In this document: in pieces, positions 25,501-32,483 of the stretch
Position numbering within the stretch: the stretch's first letter is position 1
How the letters are laid out: every line of letters starts with the position of its first letter
NCBI GenBank assembly: GCA_027459665.1
Contig: DAIDHN010000027.1
Span: forward strand, 1 to 50,410
Direction of reading: 5' to 3'
DNA: 50,410 nucleotides
DNA from: Chthonomonadaceae bacterium
GTDB taxonomy: Bacteria; Armatimonadota; Chthonomonadetes; Chthonomonadales; Chthonomonadaceae
Position numbers and translations under genes: made by a program
The notes under the pieces: generated by a model
The model's database searches: none
Told to the model about the DNA's origin: nothing
Seen by the model: the letters and a program-made list of their open reading frames with translations, nothing else

Positions 25501-25592
25501 GCCTCGTCGGTAACTCCGTTTCCGGCCAATCCGCGTATAAGAGCCTCCGCGTGTACGCTGTCCTGCAGTATTTCCCGGTCTTTCGCCTCCAT
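22578..25592 (-). CDS. glnE: Glutamine synthetase adenylyltransferase/deadenylylase GlnE
   Basis: The ATG at 25592 has ggggag eight bases upstream; the frame stays open about 320 bases further but that stretch is promoter DNA. The 1004-residue protein has two nucleotidyltransferase domains: the N-terminal deadenylylase with GMGKLGGQELNYSSDIDLMF (about residue 203 on) and the C-terminal adenylylase with GMGKLGGGEIGYGSDWDALL, joined by a helical region. It sets glutamine synthetase activity in response to nitrogen status through PII. No glnA or glnB is nearby. It leads the glnE-plsY-priA unit. Confidence 0.95.
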   Translation of the reverse strand: MEAKDREILQDSVHAEALIRGLAGNGVTDEALQPLLPLLMQALRSAPDPDRAMAAFARWFGALGSPTLYLQLLLQNPALLQRFCLVTGSSQLFAALLGNQPEQFEIIAYPGPRGGTRPAAAYLREIRTLLAACRRPELKTEALRRWKAAAMLRTGVRDLLGLADMPSTAREFSNLADACVQAALDIAHAALPAQMHPPFTVIGMGKLGGQELNYSSDIDLMFLHADNLPDHVVMEDGREWEMGRYLNRLAETLTRTLAESGPGGSVFRVDLRLRPEGRFGPLVRSLESYAAYYESWAEGWERQALIKARPVAGDAALGEAFLTLIAPFVYTSPPSAALMEEITENKRRIEQKCAIQGQSFLNIKTGEGSIRDIEFVVQRLQLLHGGAMRRLRVTNTLAALQRLRQTHLLAEQDALELADDLIFLRNLEHRLQLLHGHQTQTLPPPENELEWNYLARRMGFGSSGEFTRQLQMRRARVQHALQRLFYQGAPEHTAELAESAWQRVRTLLETGDTPQAGRELKDRLAQAGFLEPDRALQSLLLPVYGNQFGAAPPESARRFSALAPRLIETASMSPDPDCALAGFEALAQGGPNPASFYAACHDSPDMLERLLMLAGAAPPLVQLLVRHPEWLEGLINPEEDEETPAPVPDAAGGDWLNALARWQQRRLLHTAAWDIWDEPTVQQVQQKLTETAAQILQRLLQGTALQHPHAQALALIGMGKLGGGEIGYGSDWDALLAYYPHRLPENGELQRAAEYLLQLARRFQELGGTAMLDLRLRPWGGDGALAQTPRAIAAYFRQGAEMWERQAALKAGFVAGCERTAARTVQILRAVSCGQGITQEQEMQIAQMKVRMEKERLKPQEKLRNLKLGHGGLTDIEWMVQYSQMRYAPQHPALCTSSTLQALQELEKAGKTGGTESRFLIESWCTLSMLRNRIRLYSGSSADVLPETPRALRAIARQLGFADHDQQAAYRMTQEMEGRMREVRTLFLRCFGFAQSLFYANHTD

Positions 25593-25991
25593 CCGCTTCT
25601 CCCCGCATGCTGTTGCAGTGTGGTGTATTGTACCAGTTTCAGCAGCGGCTTTCGGCAGGGTCTGCACGAACAGAGGCGGGCACGGCGGATAGGTGGTACA
25701 ATATATTATGTAGATAGTATATTTCTGCCCCGGCAGTACCTGCGTGCCTGACCTGCTCTCTTTTCCCGGTCGGTTTGGCCGGCTGCATTCACAGTGCGAG
25801 GCGACATCCGTCTTTGTGCCGGGGATGCCTGCACGCCTCCCGCTTTTCACCCAGGGGCCAGTATACCAGAGATTTGGGTGGGAACTTCCACTGCACTTCA
25901 ATAGTATTATCATTTACCTTTAGTGTACTGCACGCAACTCAGACACAGCAATTCCCTATGCTGTACACCGCACTGTAAAAGAGAGACAATT
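25593..25991. promoter_or_regulatory. Divergent promoter region between glnE and lon
   Basis: A 399-base divergent intergenic region. An extended -10, TGGTACAAT, occurs once on the minus strand (TACAAT at 25627-25632, 35 bases before the glnE start) and once on the plus strand (TACAAT at 25697-25702, reading toward lon but about 290 bases away). Neither has a good -35. Nearer to lon the DNA is AT-rich (about 25895-25925) but no clear promoter stands out. No CIRCE or other heat-shock operator is visible. Confidence 0.45.
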
Positions 25992-28520
25992 ATGGCAACC
26001 AAAAACCTGAGCAATATTCTGAAAGAACTTTCCGAGGCGGAAGCACAGGAAGAAGAAATCGTTAGTCTGGACAACATTCCTGAAACCCTCAGCTTGCTTC
26101 CTCTGCGTGAAGTTGTTATTTTTCCCGGCCTGATGGCGCCGCTGGGAGTGGGCAGAGAGAGCAGCATTCAGCTTGTCAACGAGTCTACACAGTCTGGCAA
26201 CCGCATCATCGGGGTAGCCTGCATGCGAGACCCTTCTGTGGAGGCGCCTGGTCTGGAAGACATTTACCCGATGGGTGTTGCAGTGGGCATTCGCATGATG
26301 GCGCAGACACCCGACGGCATTCGCCTGATTGTGCAGGGCCTGCGGCGCTTCAGAATACTGGAGGCGCTGCAGACCACCCCCTACCTGAAGGTAAGAGTGG
26401 AACTGCTGGAAGAGATGCCTGCGGCGGCAGAAGACATGGTGGAAATTGAGGCGCTGAAACGCAGCCTGGGGCAAATGTTCAGCCGCATTGCACAGCTTTC
26501 ACAGGAACTGCCCGATGAAATGCAAAACATGCCCGCCAATGTGCAAGACCCCGGCATGCTTACCGACCTGATTGCGGCACAGGTGCCCCGCCTCTCTTTT
26601 CAGGAGCGGCAGGACGTGCTGGAAACCCTGCCCCTGAAAGAGCGCATGCACAAGCTGCTGCCGCTGATTACCCGTGAAATGCAGGTGCTTGAACTGGGCA
26701 GCAAACTGCAGTCTGAAGTAGCACAGGAGATGGGCAAAACCCAGCGCGAATACTATCTGCGCGAGCACATGCGCCAGATACAGAAAGAATTGGGCGAGGG
26801 AGACGAGCGCACCCAGGAGATAGACGAACTGCGCACGCGCATTGCAGAAGCAGGCATGACCGAAGAGGCGCGCAAGGAAGCAGGCCGGGAGCTTGACAGG
26901 CTAAGCCGCATGAACCCGGCTGCGCCAGACTACAACGTGGCGCGCACCTACCTTGACTGGATGGTGGCCATGCCCTGGAAAAAATGCACCGATGACAACC
27001 TGGACATTCAGGATGTGAAGCGTGTGCTGGATGAAGACCATTATGGGCTGGATAAAGTAAAAGACCGCATACTCGAATACCTTTCGGTGCGCCGCTTTAA
27101 GAAAGATGGAACAGTGCGTCAGCCAATACTCTGCTTCGCCGGCCCTCCAGGCGTGGGAAAAACCTCCCTGGGCCGTTCCATTTCACGTGCGCTTGGCCGC
27201 AAGTTCATACGCATCTCACTGGGAGGCGTGCATGACGAAGCCGAGATTCGCGGTCACAGACGCACCTACATCGGCGCTCTGCCCGGCCAGATTATTCAGG
27301 GCATCAAGCGTGCTGAAAGCAACAACCCGGTGTTTATGATGGATGAAGTTGACAAGGTACATGCAGACTTTCGAGGCGACCCCTCCAGCGCACTGCTGGA
27401 AGTGCTTGACCCTGAGCAAAACTCTACATTTCGGGACCATTACCTGGATGTGCCCTACGATTTAAGCAATGTGCTGTTTGTCACCACCGCCAACGTACTC
27501 GATTCTATCATACCGCCTCTGCGCGACCGCATGGAGATCATCGAAATTGCGGGCTATACCGAAGAGGAAAAGATAGCGATTGCTGCCACGCACCTGGTTC
27601 CCAAACAGACCGAGGAGCATGGCATTACCGGGCGCATTTCTTTTGCAGAAGATGCACTGCAGGCCATAGTGCGCGGCTACACCAGGGAAGCGGGCGTGCG
27701 CAGCCTGGAACGGGAGATAGCTAATGTGTGCCGCAAGGCAACGCGCGCCTTCGCCGAGGGGCGCGAAGAACCCATTGAGGTAACTACCGCGCTGGTGGAA
27801 GAGTACCTGGGCGCACCGCGCTATGAAAACGAGGAAGCTCTGGAGCGAGTCACCCGCCCCGGTGTTTCTACAGGGCTGGTGTGGACGCAGGTAGGCGGAG
27901 ACATTATTTTTGTAGAGGCCACCGCCATGCCCTCGCCTGCCAACCGTTCCTCGCAGCTTACCCTTACCGGGCAGCTGGGCGATGTGATGCGCGAAAGCGC
28001 CCAGGCAGCGCTCAGCTGGGTGCGTGCACATGCGGCAGAGCTGGGCGCACCTGTCGACTTTTACGACCGCAACGACATTCACATCCATGTTCCGGCAGGC
28101 GCCATTCCCAAGGACGGCCCTTCGGCAGGCATTGCCATGACCACTGCACTGGCCTCTCTTTTCACGGGCAGGCTGGCACGTCCACTGCTGGCCATGACCG
28201 GGGAAATCACTCTGTCGGGAAAGGTGCTGCCTATCGGGGGGGTGAAAGAGAAAGTGCTGGGCGCTCGCAGAGCCGGCATAAAAACAGTGCTGCTGCCCGA
28301 AAAAAACAGTAAAGACCTGATGGAAGACCTGCCGGAATCTATTCGCAGCGAAATGACTTTTCATTTTGTGAAAGATGTTTCCGAGGCACTTGCACTCGCA
28401 CTGGAACCCACCTCACAGCCCGCTGCCCAGGGAGGCGGAGGAGCATCGCGCAAGCACCGAAGACCCTCTTCTCCATTGCCTGATGCCCTCACCAACCCGC
28501 CTGGGCCGGCAATGCACTGA
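25992..28520 (+). CDS. lon: ATP-dependent protease Lon
   Basis: An 842-residue LonA. The ATG at 25992 follows agagaga; an upstream in-frame start at 25923 adds residues unlike Lon. An N-terminal substrate domain begins LSLLPLREVVIFPGLMAPL, then a coiled-coil region, the AAA+ module with GPPGVGKTSLGRSI (about residue 384) and MDEVDKV, and the protease domain with the Ser-Lys dyad Ser711 (KDGPSAG) and Lys754 (GGVKEKVLGA). It degrades damaged and regulatory proteins in the cytoplasm. The C-terminal 40 residues are a low-complexity Pro/Ser/Arg tail not common in Lon. It is a single-gene unit ending at a strong hairpin. Confidence 0.96.
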   Translation: MATKNLSNILKELSEAEAQEEEIVSLDNIPETLSLLPLREVVIFPGLMAPLGVGRESSIQLVNESTQSGNRIIGVACMRDPSVEAPGLEDIYPMGVAVGIRMMAQTPDGIRLIVQGLRRFRILEALQTTPYLKVRVELLEEMPAAAEDMVEIEALKRSLGQMFSRIAQLSQELPDEMQNMPANVQDPGMLTDLIAAQVPRLSFQERQDVLETLPLKERMHKLLPLITREMQVLELGSKLQSEVAQEMGKTQREYYLREHMRQIQKELGEGDERTQEIDELRTRIAEAGMTEEARKEAGRELDRLSRMNPAAPDYNVARTYLDWMVAMPWKKCTDDNLDIQDVKRVLDEDHYGLDKVKDRILEYLSVRRFKKDGTVRQPILCFAGPPGVGKTSLGRSISRALGRKFIRISLGGVHDEAEIRGHRRTYIGALPGQIIQGIKRAESNNPVFMMDEVDKVHADFRGDPSSALLEVLDPEQNSTFRDHYLDVPYDLSNVLFVTTANVLDSIIPPLRDRMEIIEIAGYTEEEKIAIAATHLVPKQTEEHGITGRISFAEDALQAIVRGYTREAGVRSLEREIANVCRKATRAFAEGREEPIEVTTALVEEYLGAPRYENEEALERVTRPGVSTGLVWTQVGGDIIFVEATAMPSPANRSSQLTLTGQLGDVMRESAQAALSWVRAHAAELGAPVDFYDRNDIHIHVPAGAIPKDGPSAGIAMTTALASLFTGRLARPLLAMTGEITLSGKVLPIGGVKEKVLGARRAGIKTVLLPEKNSKDLMEDLPESIRSEMTFHFVKDVSEALALALEPTSQPAAQGGGGASRKHRRPSSPLPDALTNPPGPAMH

Positions 28521-28529
28521 AATCATGCA

Positions 28530-28565
28530 AGTTTGGCAGGCAGAGCACACCCTGCCTGCCAAACT
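28530..28565. terminator. Long hairpin after lon
   Basis: Fourteen bases (agtttggcaggcag) pair perfectly with ctgcctgccaaact across an eight-base loop, 10 bases after the lon stop. There is no T-run behind it on the plus strand, so it may act with a second weak hairpin at about 28573-28597 (gccagg/cctggc), or stabilise the mRNA 3' end. Confidence 0.6.
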
Positions 28566-28580
28566 GTACTGCGCCAGGGG

Positions 28581-29037
28581 TTACTCGCCTGGCTTCGGCA
28601 CAGTATGGCTGGAGATATTGATTTTCACCTCTTCGATGCAGCGGTTCACCTGTTTTGTAAACCTTGCGTCGCTGCGGTCCAGTGAGCGGGCATGCTGAAA
28701 TGCAGAGAGAGCGGAGCGGCAATGCCCTGCACGCCACAATACCCTGCTATAGTAGTACCAGGCTGTTTTCCAGTTCGGAGCCTGCGCTACAGCATCTGCC
28801 AGCATGCGCTCGGAACGGGCATAGAGGTGACTGCCGGAGATCGTGCCGTAAATTGGAGTGGTGATTCTGGCAGAAAGAATTTCTCCCAGCACCCATCGCG
28901 GGCTGCACGCAGCAGGGCAGGCGGTGCATTGTTCGACGTGGTAATGCCTCCTGTACAGGCGGGTGCATCATAGCTTTGTGCGCTGCATTGCCGCGGGGCA
29001 GTTGCAAGCAAAACTGCAAGCAGGGTGCAAAGCGCAT
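28581..29037 (-). pseudogene. Frameshifted secreted TPR-like protein gene
   Basis: Two minus-strand frames fit together as one gene. The upstream part, from about 29037, reads a signal peptide (LCTLLAVLLATAPRQCSA) and a short mature segment ending ALLRAARDG. The downstream part, in another frame, reads VLGEILSARITTPIYG and then TPR-like helices (MLADAVAQAPNWKTAWYYYS, LWRAGHCRSALSAFQHARSL) to the stop at 28581. Adding one G to the GGG near 28895 would join them into one protein of about 150 residues. No good ATG with a ribosome site begins the upstream part. It is either a real decayed gene or a base-call error. Function unknown. Confidence 0.55.
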
Positions 29038-29420
29038 TCAGCAGGTGAGACGTCGGCGGGGCATAGAAAGTTGCAGGGCGGCGCAGGCAGCCGCGGGGGG
29101 GGGGCGCAAATGTTAGTCATGGGCTATTCTCCCGGCGCATTCCTCCTGGAGGCGCCATGCAGCGAATACAGCGAAGAACTGCATTGGCAGCGTTTTCTGC
29201 CAGCAGTGAATACACTATAAGCAAACCTGTCCGTTTTGTCAACAGCTTTTTTGCAGGCAGGGTGCGCAGTCTGTTCGCACAACAGGGCCGAAGCGGCCAA
29301 AAACGGCATGGCAGGTGGGGCGTATGCCCATCTGCCATGCGTATGAAAGGCGCACAACGGCTGATTAAACCGGCGCCAGCCAGCAAAAGGCAGGAGCGCT
29401 TTTCTGCCTGGCTGTGCCTT
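29038..29420. other. Intergenic region with G10 tract and palindrome
   Basis: About 380 bases without a convincing gene. It contains a run of ten G (29095-29104) and the first of two related palindromes (29304-29341). Short minus-strand frames here are not protein-like. Confidence 0.5.
29304..29341. repeat. Palindromic element A (copy 1), downstream of the GH3 gene
   Basis: cggcatggcag and its reverse complement ctgccatgc(g) enclose a core ggggcgtatgccc that itself pairs in part. The element matches copy 2 at 32418-32455 in both the stem and the inner GGGCGyAT..CCC core. It lies just beyond the GH3 stop and may serve as its terminator, but there is no T-run. Confidence 0.65.
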
Positions 29421-32108
29421 TCAGACTATTACCGCAGGTGCGGCAGTGCTGCTGATCCACCTCGCCTCACCCATTGCAGCAGGCTGGGGCAGAATATCGA
29501 CAGTATCTCGGATGAGTACGTTTGCCGACGAGTCGCCCAGATGAACAACTGCAGTACCCGGCTGCAGTGTAAACTTCCGCTCATCCTCATGCCAGTACCA
29601 GAGACTGTAGTGCGTGTAAGGCACGGTGAGAGTCACCTTTCGCGATTCCCCTGGTTTAAGTTCTACGCGGGCAAATGCTGCAAGCTGCTTAATGGGCCGC
29701 TTAACACCCGGTGTTTCTGGCGCCTCTATGTATAGCTGCACCACTTCGGCTCCTGCCATGCTGCCTGTGTTGGTTACGGTAAATACTGCCTGCAGAGGCT
29801 GTTTCGCTGAGACGCTGGTGTGCTTGATCGCCCAGTCGCTCACCTTAAACTGCGTGTAGCTCAGGCCGTAGCCAAACGGGTAAAGCACATCTGCGGTAGT
29901 ATACATATAGGTGCGCCCCTTGCGCAGATCGTAGTCGTGGAAATCGGGAAGCTGGTCTATAGACCGATACCAGGTGCATGGCAGCTTACCGCCGGGATTG
30001 TGCTTTCCAAACAGCACATCGGCAATGGCAGTGCCCTGTGCCTGCCCGGCGAATACAGCCAAAACAATGGCAGGCAGATTGTCCTGCTCCCAGTTTACGG
30101 CGACAGTGTTGTTTGTGCTAAGCACCAGCACGGTTTTGGGATTAGCCTTGTATACCGCCTGAATCAGTTCATGCTGCACGCCCGTCAGCTTGATATCCGG
30201 CCTGTCATGTCCTTCTCCATTTACTTCCTGATTAACCCCGCAGATCATGATAGCAACATCAGATTTAGCGGCGGCATCTACTGCGGCAGTAAACATTGCA
30301 TCGTCCCGCTCTCCTGTAACTGTGCAGCCTGCCTCAAACCGCAAAATGGGCTTGCCGGGCACTGGAGCTGGTTTTACATAGGGCAGCAGCTGAAACCACT
30401 CAAGGTTAACAATTGGCCCCTGCCCCCCGCTAAAGGTAAAAAACACCTTGTGCCCGCCTGTGAAACCAGAGATGGGAAGGGTGAATGTTTCCCACTTCTG
30501 CCAGTCACCGGTATCTGGCACCTTGAATTCAGCAAATGGGGCAGCCTGCAGGCTGTCTGCCCTCGCCTGCACGGTCGCACCGCCTCCAGCGCTTGATGCC
30601 CGTATTGCCATAGAGGTGCGGCCGGTGAAATCCTGCGGAGCAAATTCCACCCACGAGTCGTTGTAAATATAGTCGATGTTGGTGCCACCCTCGCTAGAGC
30701 TTTGGGTTTGAACGTTGTGGCTGTTTACCATCTCATTGCCCCAAACCTGTCTGCGCGGCACTGAAATGCCCAGTGCATCTGCAATGCCCTCCAGAGGCGA
30801 AATGTTAATAGAAGGCCCACCGCTGTATCCGCCAAGATGAAAGCCCATTGTAGGCCCGATTACCGCAACAGATTTGAGGTTTTGGGGGTTTAGCGGCAAA
30901 AAGTTATTCTGATTCTTGAGCAGCACAATGGTCTCGCGTGCCGCCTGAACTGCAAGCTCCTGATGCGCCTTGCAGTTGCATACATCAAACGCAATGTGTG
31001 CATATGGCACCCGGTCTTTGTGGTCAAACTCGCCAAGCAGAAATCGGCCGGTGTACCACCTTGCTACCGCATGCCCAATCTCTTCTTCGCTCACAAGCTC
31101 CAGGGCGACAGCGCGTGCAAGGTGGCCGGGCATTGCATCACCGCAGTTGATATCGCAGCCAGCCTGAATTCCAAGTGCAGCTGCCTGCTCCAGAGTAGGC
31201 ACATAGTGATGATTTTCTGCAATGCACTCAATGGCCCCGCAGTCTGAAACCACGTAGCCGCGAAATCCCCAGCGCTTTCGAAGCAAATCGGTTAGAAGGA
31301 AATGGCTGGCACAGCAGGGAATACCGTTGACCGCGCTGTAGGCACCCATCACATTGAATACGCCTCCCTCTACCACACATGCCTGGTAGCAGCGGGTGTA
31401 GTATTCCCAGTAACTGCGCGCATCTACGGGGGCGCTCACTTCCAATCGGTCGTCATCTGTGTTGTTACAAATAAAATGCTTGGCGCAGCAGGAGGTTTTG
31501 AGATAATCAGAATTGCTCCCCTGCATTCCCTTCACAGTATGTACCGCGATGGTAGAAGCCAGGCAAGGGTCTTCACCCAGCCCCTCTTCACACCGCCCCC
31601 ACCTGGGGTCTCGAAAAAGGTTGAGCATGGTAGGCGAAAAGAAAAGCATTCCGGTTCCGTCGTGGCTGTTCCAGCCGCGTGCCTCATCAGAAACCGCCGT
31701 GTAAATCTGATCGATAAGTGCTGTATTCCAGGAGGCTGCCAGCGCCAGCGGAAGTGGGAATGAGGTGACAGGCGCCCCGCGAACCAGGCCATGAAGTGCC
31801 TCGTTGCCCACCCCGTAGGCAGGAATTCCGAGGCGCGGTATCGCAGGGGCAGATGTGCCAGTCTGACTGACTTTCTCTGCAAGCGTCATTCTGGATACCA
31901 GTTCTACCGCCCTTGCCCGGGCACGCCTGTACGCCGCTTCAGAAATTCCTACCGGGCGGTAGGGCGCTCCTGCCAGCAGACCGGTTTCCCTGGAACTTGC
32001 TGCATCCGCTTCAGTGTTCATGCTAATGATTGCTACAGCAGAGACAGCAGCAGATAGAAAATCCCGCCTGCTTATCCCTACATCCTGAGCGCTCTGGTGT
32101 TCAGCCAT
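29421..32108 (-). CDS. Tat-exported glycoside hydrolase family 3 enzyme with inserted CBM6-like domain
   Basis: The ATG at 32108 follows ggagacagg; an earlier TTG is not needed. The 895-residue protein starts with a twin-arginine signal (ISRRDFLSAAVSAVAI). The GH3 barrel shows KHFICNNTDDDRL and the nucleophile Asp in VVSDCGA. In the second GH3 domain, between about 470 and 610, sits an extra beta-rich piece resembling a CBM6 carbohydrate-binding module (WVEFAPQDFTGRTSMAIR ... WETFTLPISGF). The C-terminal third has GICGVNQE-like and GEGHDR motifs, then an Fn3-like domain (YPFGYGLSYTQF). The enzyme removes terminal beta-linked sugars (glucose or xylose) from plant-type glycans outside the cytoplasm. 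The layout is close to beta-xylosidase/beta-glucosidase members. Confidence 0.92.
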   Translation of the reverse strand: MAEHQSAQDVGISRRDFLSAAVSAVAIISMNTEADAASSRETGLLAGAPYRPVGISEAAYRRARARAVELVSRMTLAEKVSQTGTSAPAIPRLGIPAYGVGNEALHGLVRGAPVTSFPLPLALAASWNTALIDQIYTAVSDEARGWNSHDGTGMLFFSPTMLNLFRDPRWGRCEEGLGEDPCLASTIAVHTVKGMQGSNSDYLKTSCCAKHFICNNTDDDRLEVSAPVDARSYWEYYTRCYQACVVEGGVFNVMGAYSAVNGIPCCASHFLLTDLLRKRWGFRGYVVSDCGAIECIAENHHYVPTLEQAAALGIQAGCDINCGDAMPGHLARAVALELVSEEEIGHAVARWYTGRFLLGEFDHKDRVPYAHIAFDVCNCKAHQELAVQAARETIVLLKNQNNFLPLNPQNLKSVAVIGPTMGFHLGGYSGGPSINISPLEGIADALGISVPRRQVWGNEMVNSHNVQTQSSSEGGTNIDYIYNDSWVEFAPQDFTGRTSMAIRASSAGGGATVQARADSLQAAPFAEFKVPDTGDWQKWETFTLPISGFTGGHKVFFTFSGGQGPIVNLEWFQLLPYVKPAPVPGKPILRFEAGCTVTGERDDAMFTAAVDAAAKSDVAIMICGVNQEVNGEGHDRPDIKLTGVQHELIQAVYKANPKTVLVLSTNNTVAVNWEQDNLPAIVLAVFAGQAQGTAIADVLFGKHNPGGKLPCTWYRSIDQLPDFHDYDLRKGRTYMYTTADVLYPFGYGLSYTQFKVSDWAIKHTSVSAKQPLQAVFTVTNTGSMAGAEVVQLYIEAPETPGVKRPIKQLAAFARVELKPGESRKVTLTVPYTHYSLWYWHEDERKFTLQPGTAVVHLGDSSANVLIRDTVDILPQPAAMGEARWISSTAAPAVIV

Positions 32109-32143
32109 TATTACCTGTCTCCTCGCATTGTGTTGATCCAAGC

Positions 32144-32172
32144 ATCACAAACCAGCAACAATATTCTATCAA
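32144..32172 (-). promoter_or_regulatory. Predicted promoter of the GH3 gene
   Basis: On the minus strand TTGATA (32172-32167) is followed by a 17-base spacer and TGTGAT (32149-32144), giving a leader of about 30 bases before the ATG at 32108. No operator palindrome overlaps it. Confidence 0.45.
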
Positions 32173-32417
32173 GAAGTGCGAGATACCTTTTCTACAGTAG
32201 ACCATTCTCAACAAGTAAATTTACAGGTTCACAACAAAACAGCAGCTTTCAATAATACCGCTGCAGTCTGGTATCGCCCTGGGCTGCGAACACTCTGTAC
32301 TTTTGAAAGAGCGTACAGATGCTTCTCACTTGCTGCAAAAAACTGTTGAATAGAGCATTCGCCTGCCGTGCCTGTTTTTATTCTTCCTTTGCTTGCCGCA
32401 AGGCGCAGGCGGGCGCA

Positions 32418-32455
32418 CGGCATGGCAGCAGGGCGCATCCCCTTCTGCCATGCCG
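32418..32455. repeat. Palindromic element A (copy 2), upstream of the GH3 gene
   Basis: Perfect 11-base arms cggcatggcag and ctgccatgccg enclose cagggcgcatcccctt, whose ggg/ccc can also pair. Same design and near-identical bases as copy 1 at 29304-29341, in the same orientation. On the minus strand it lies 30 bases past the phosphoesterase stop and may help end that transcript. Confidence 0.65.
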
Positions 32456-32483
32456 CTGCAAAACAATAAACGGCCTCCTGCCC

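Larger units (their letters stand above)
32109..32483. other. Intergenic region between GH3 and phosphoesterase genes
   Basis: 375 bases without a gene. It holds the predicted GH3 promoter (32144-32172) and palindromic element A copy 2 (32418-32455). Between them nothing recognisable is seen. Confidence 0.5.

Noticed and set aside
22920-25751. A 943-codon open frame on the plus strand, antisense to glnE
   Set aside because: It mirrors the codon phase of glnE, is unusually rich in Cys, Gln and His, and shows no domain. GlnE itself has both nucleotidyltransferase motifs. The long frame is an effect of codon bias that avoids the reverse complements of stop codons.
27462-28364. 300-codon frame antisense to lon
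   Set aside because: Lies inside the Lon protease domain with all catalytic residues on the other strand.
29117-29386. 89-codon minus-strand frame between the frameshifted gene and GH3
   Set aside because: Overlaps palindromic element A and has no ribosome site or family feature.
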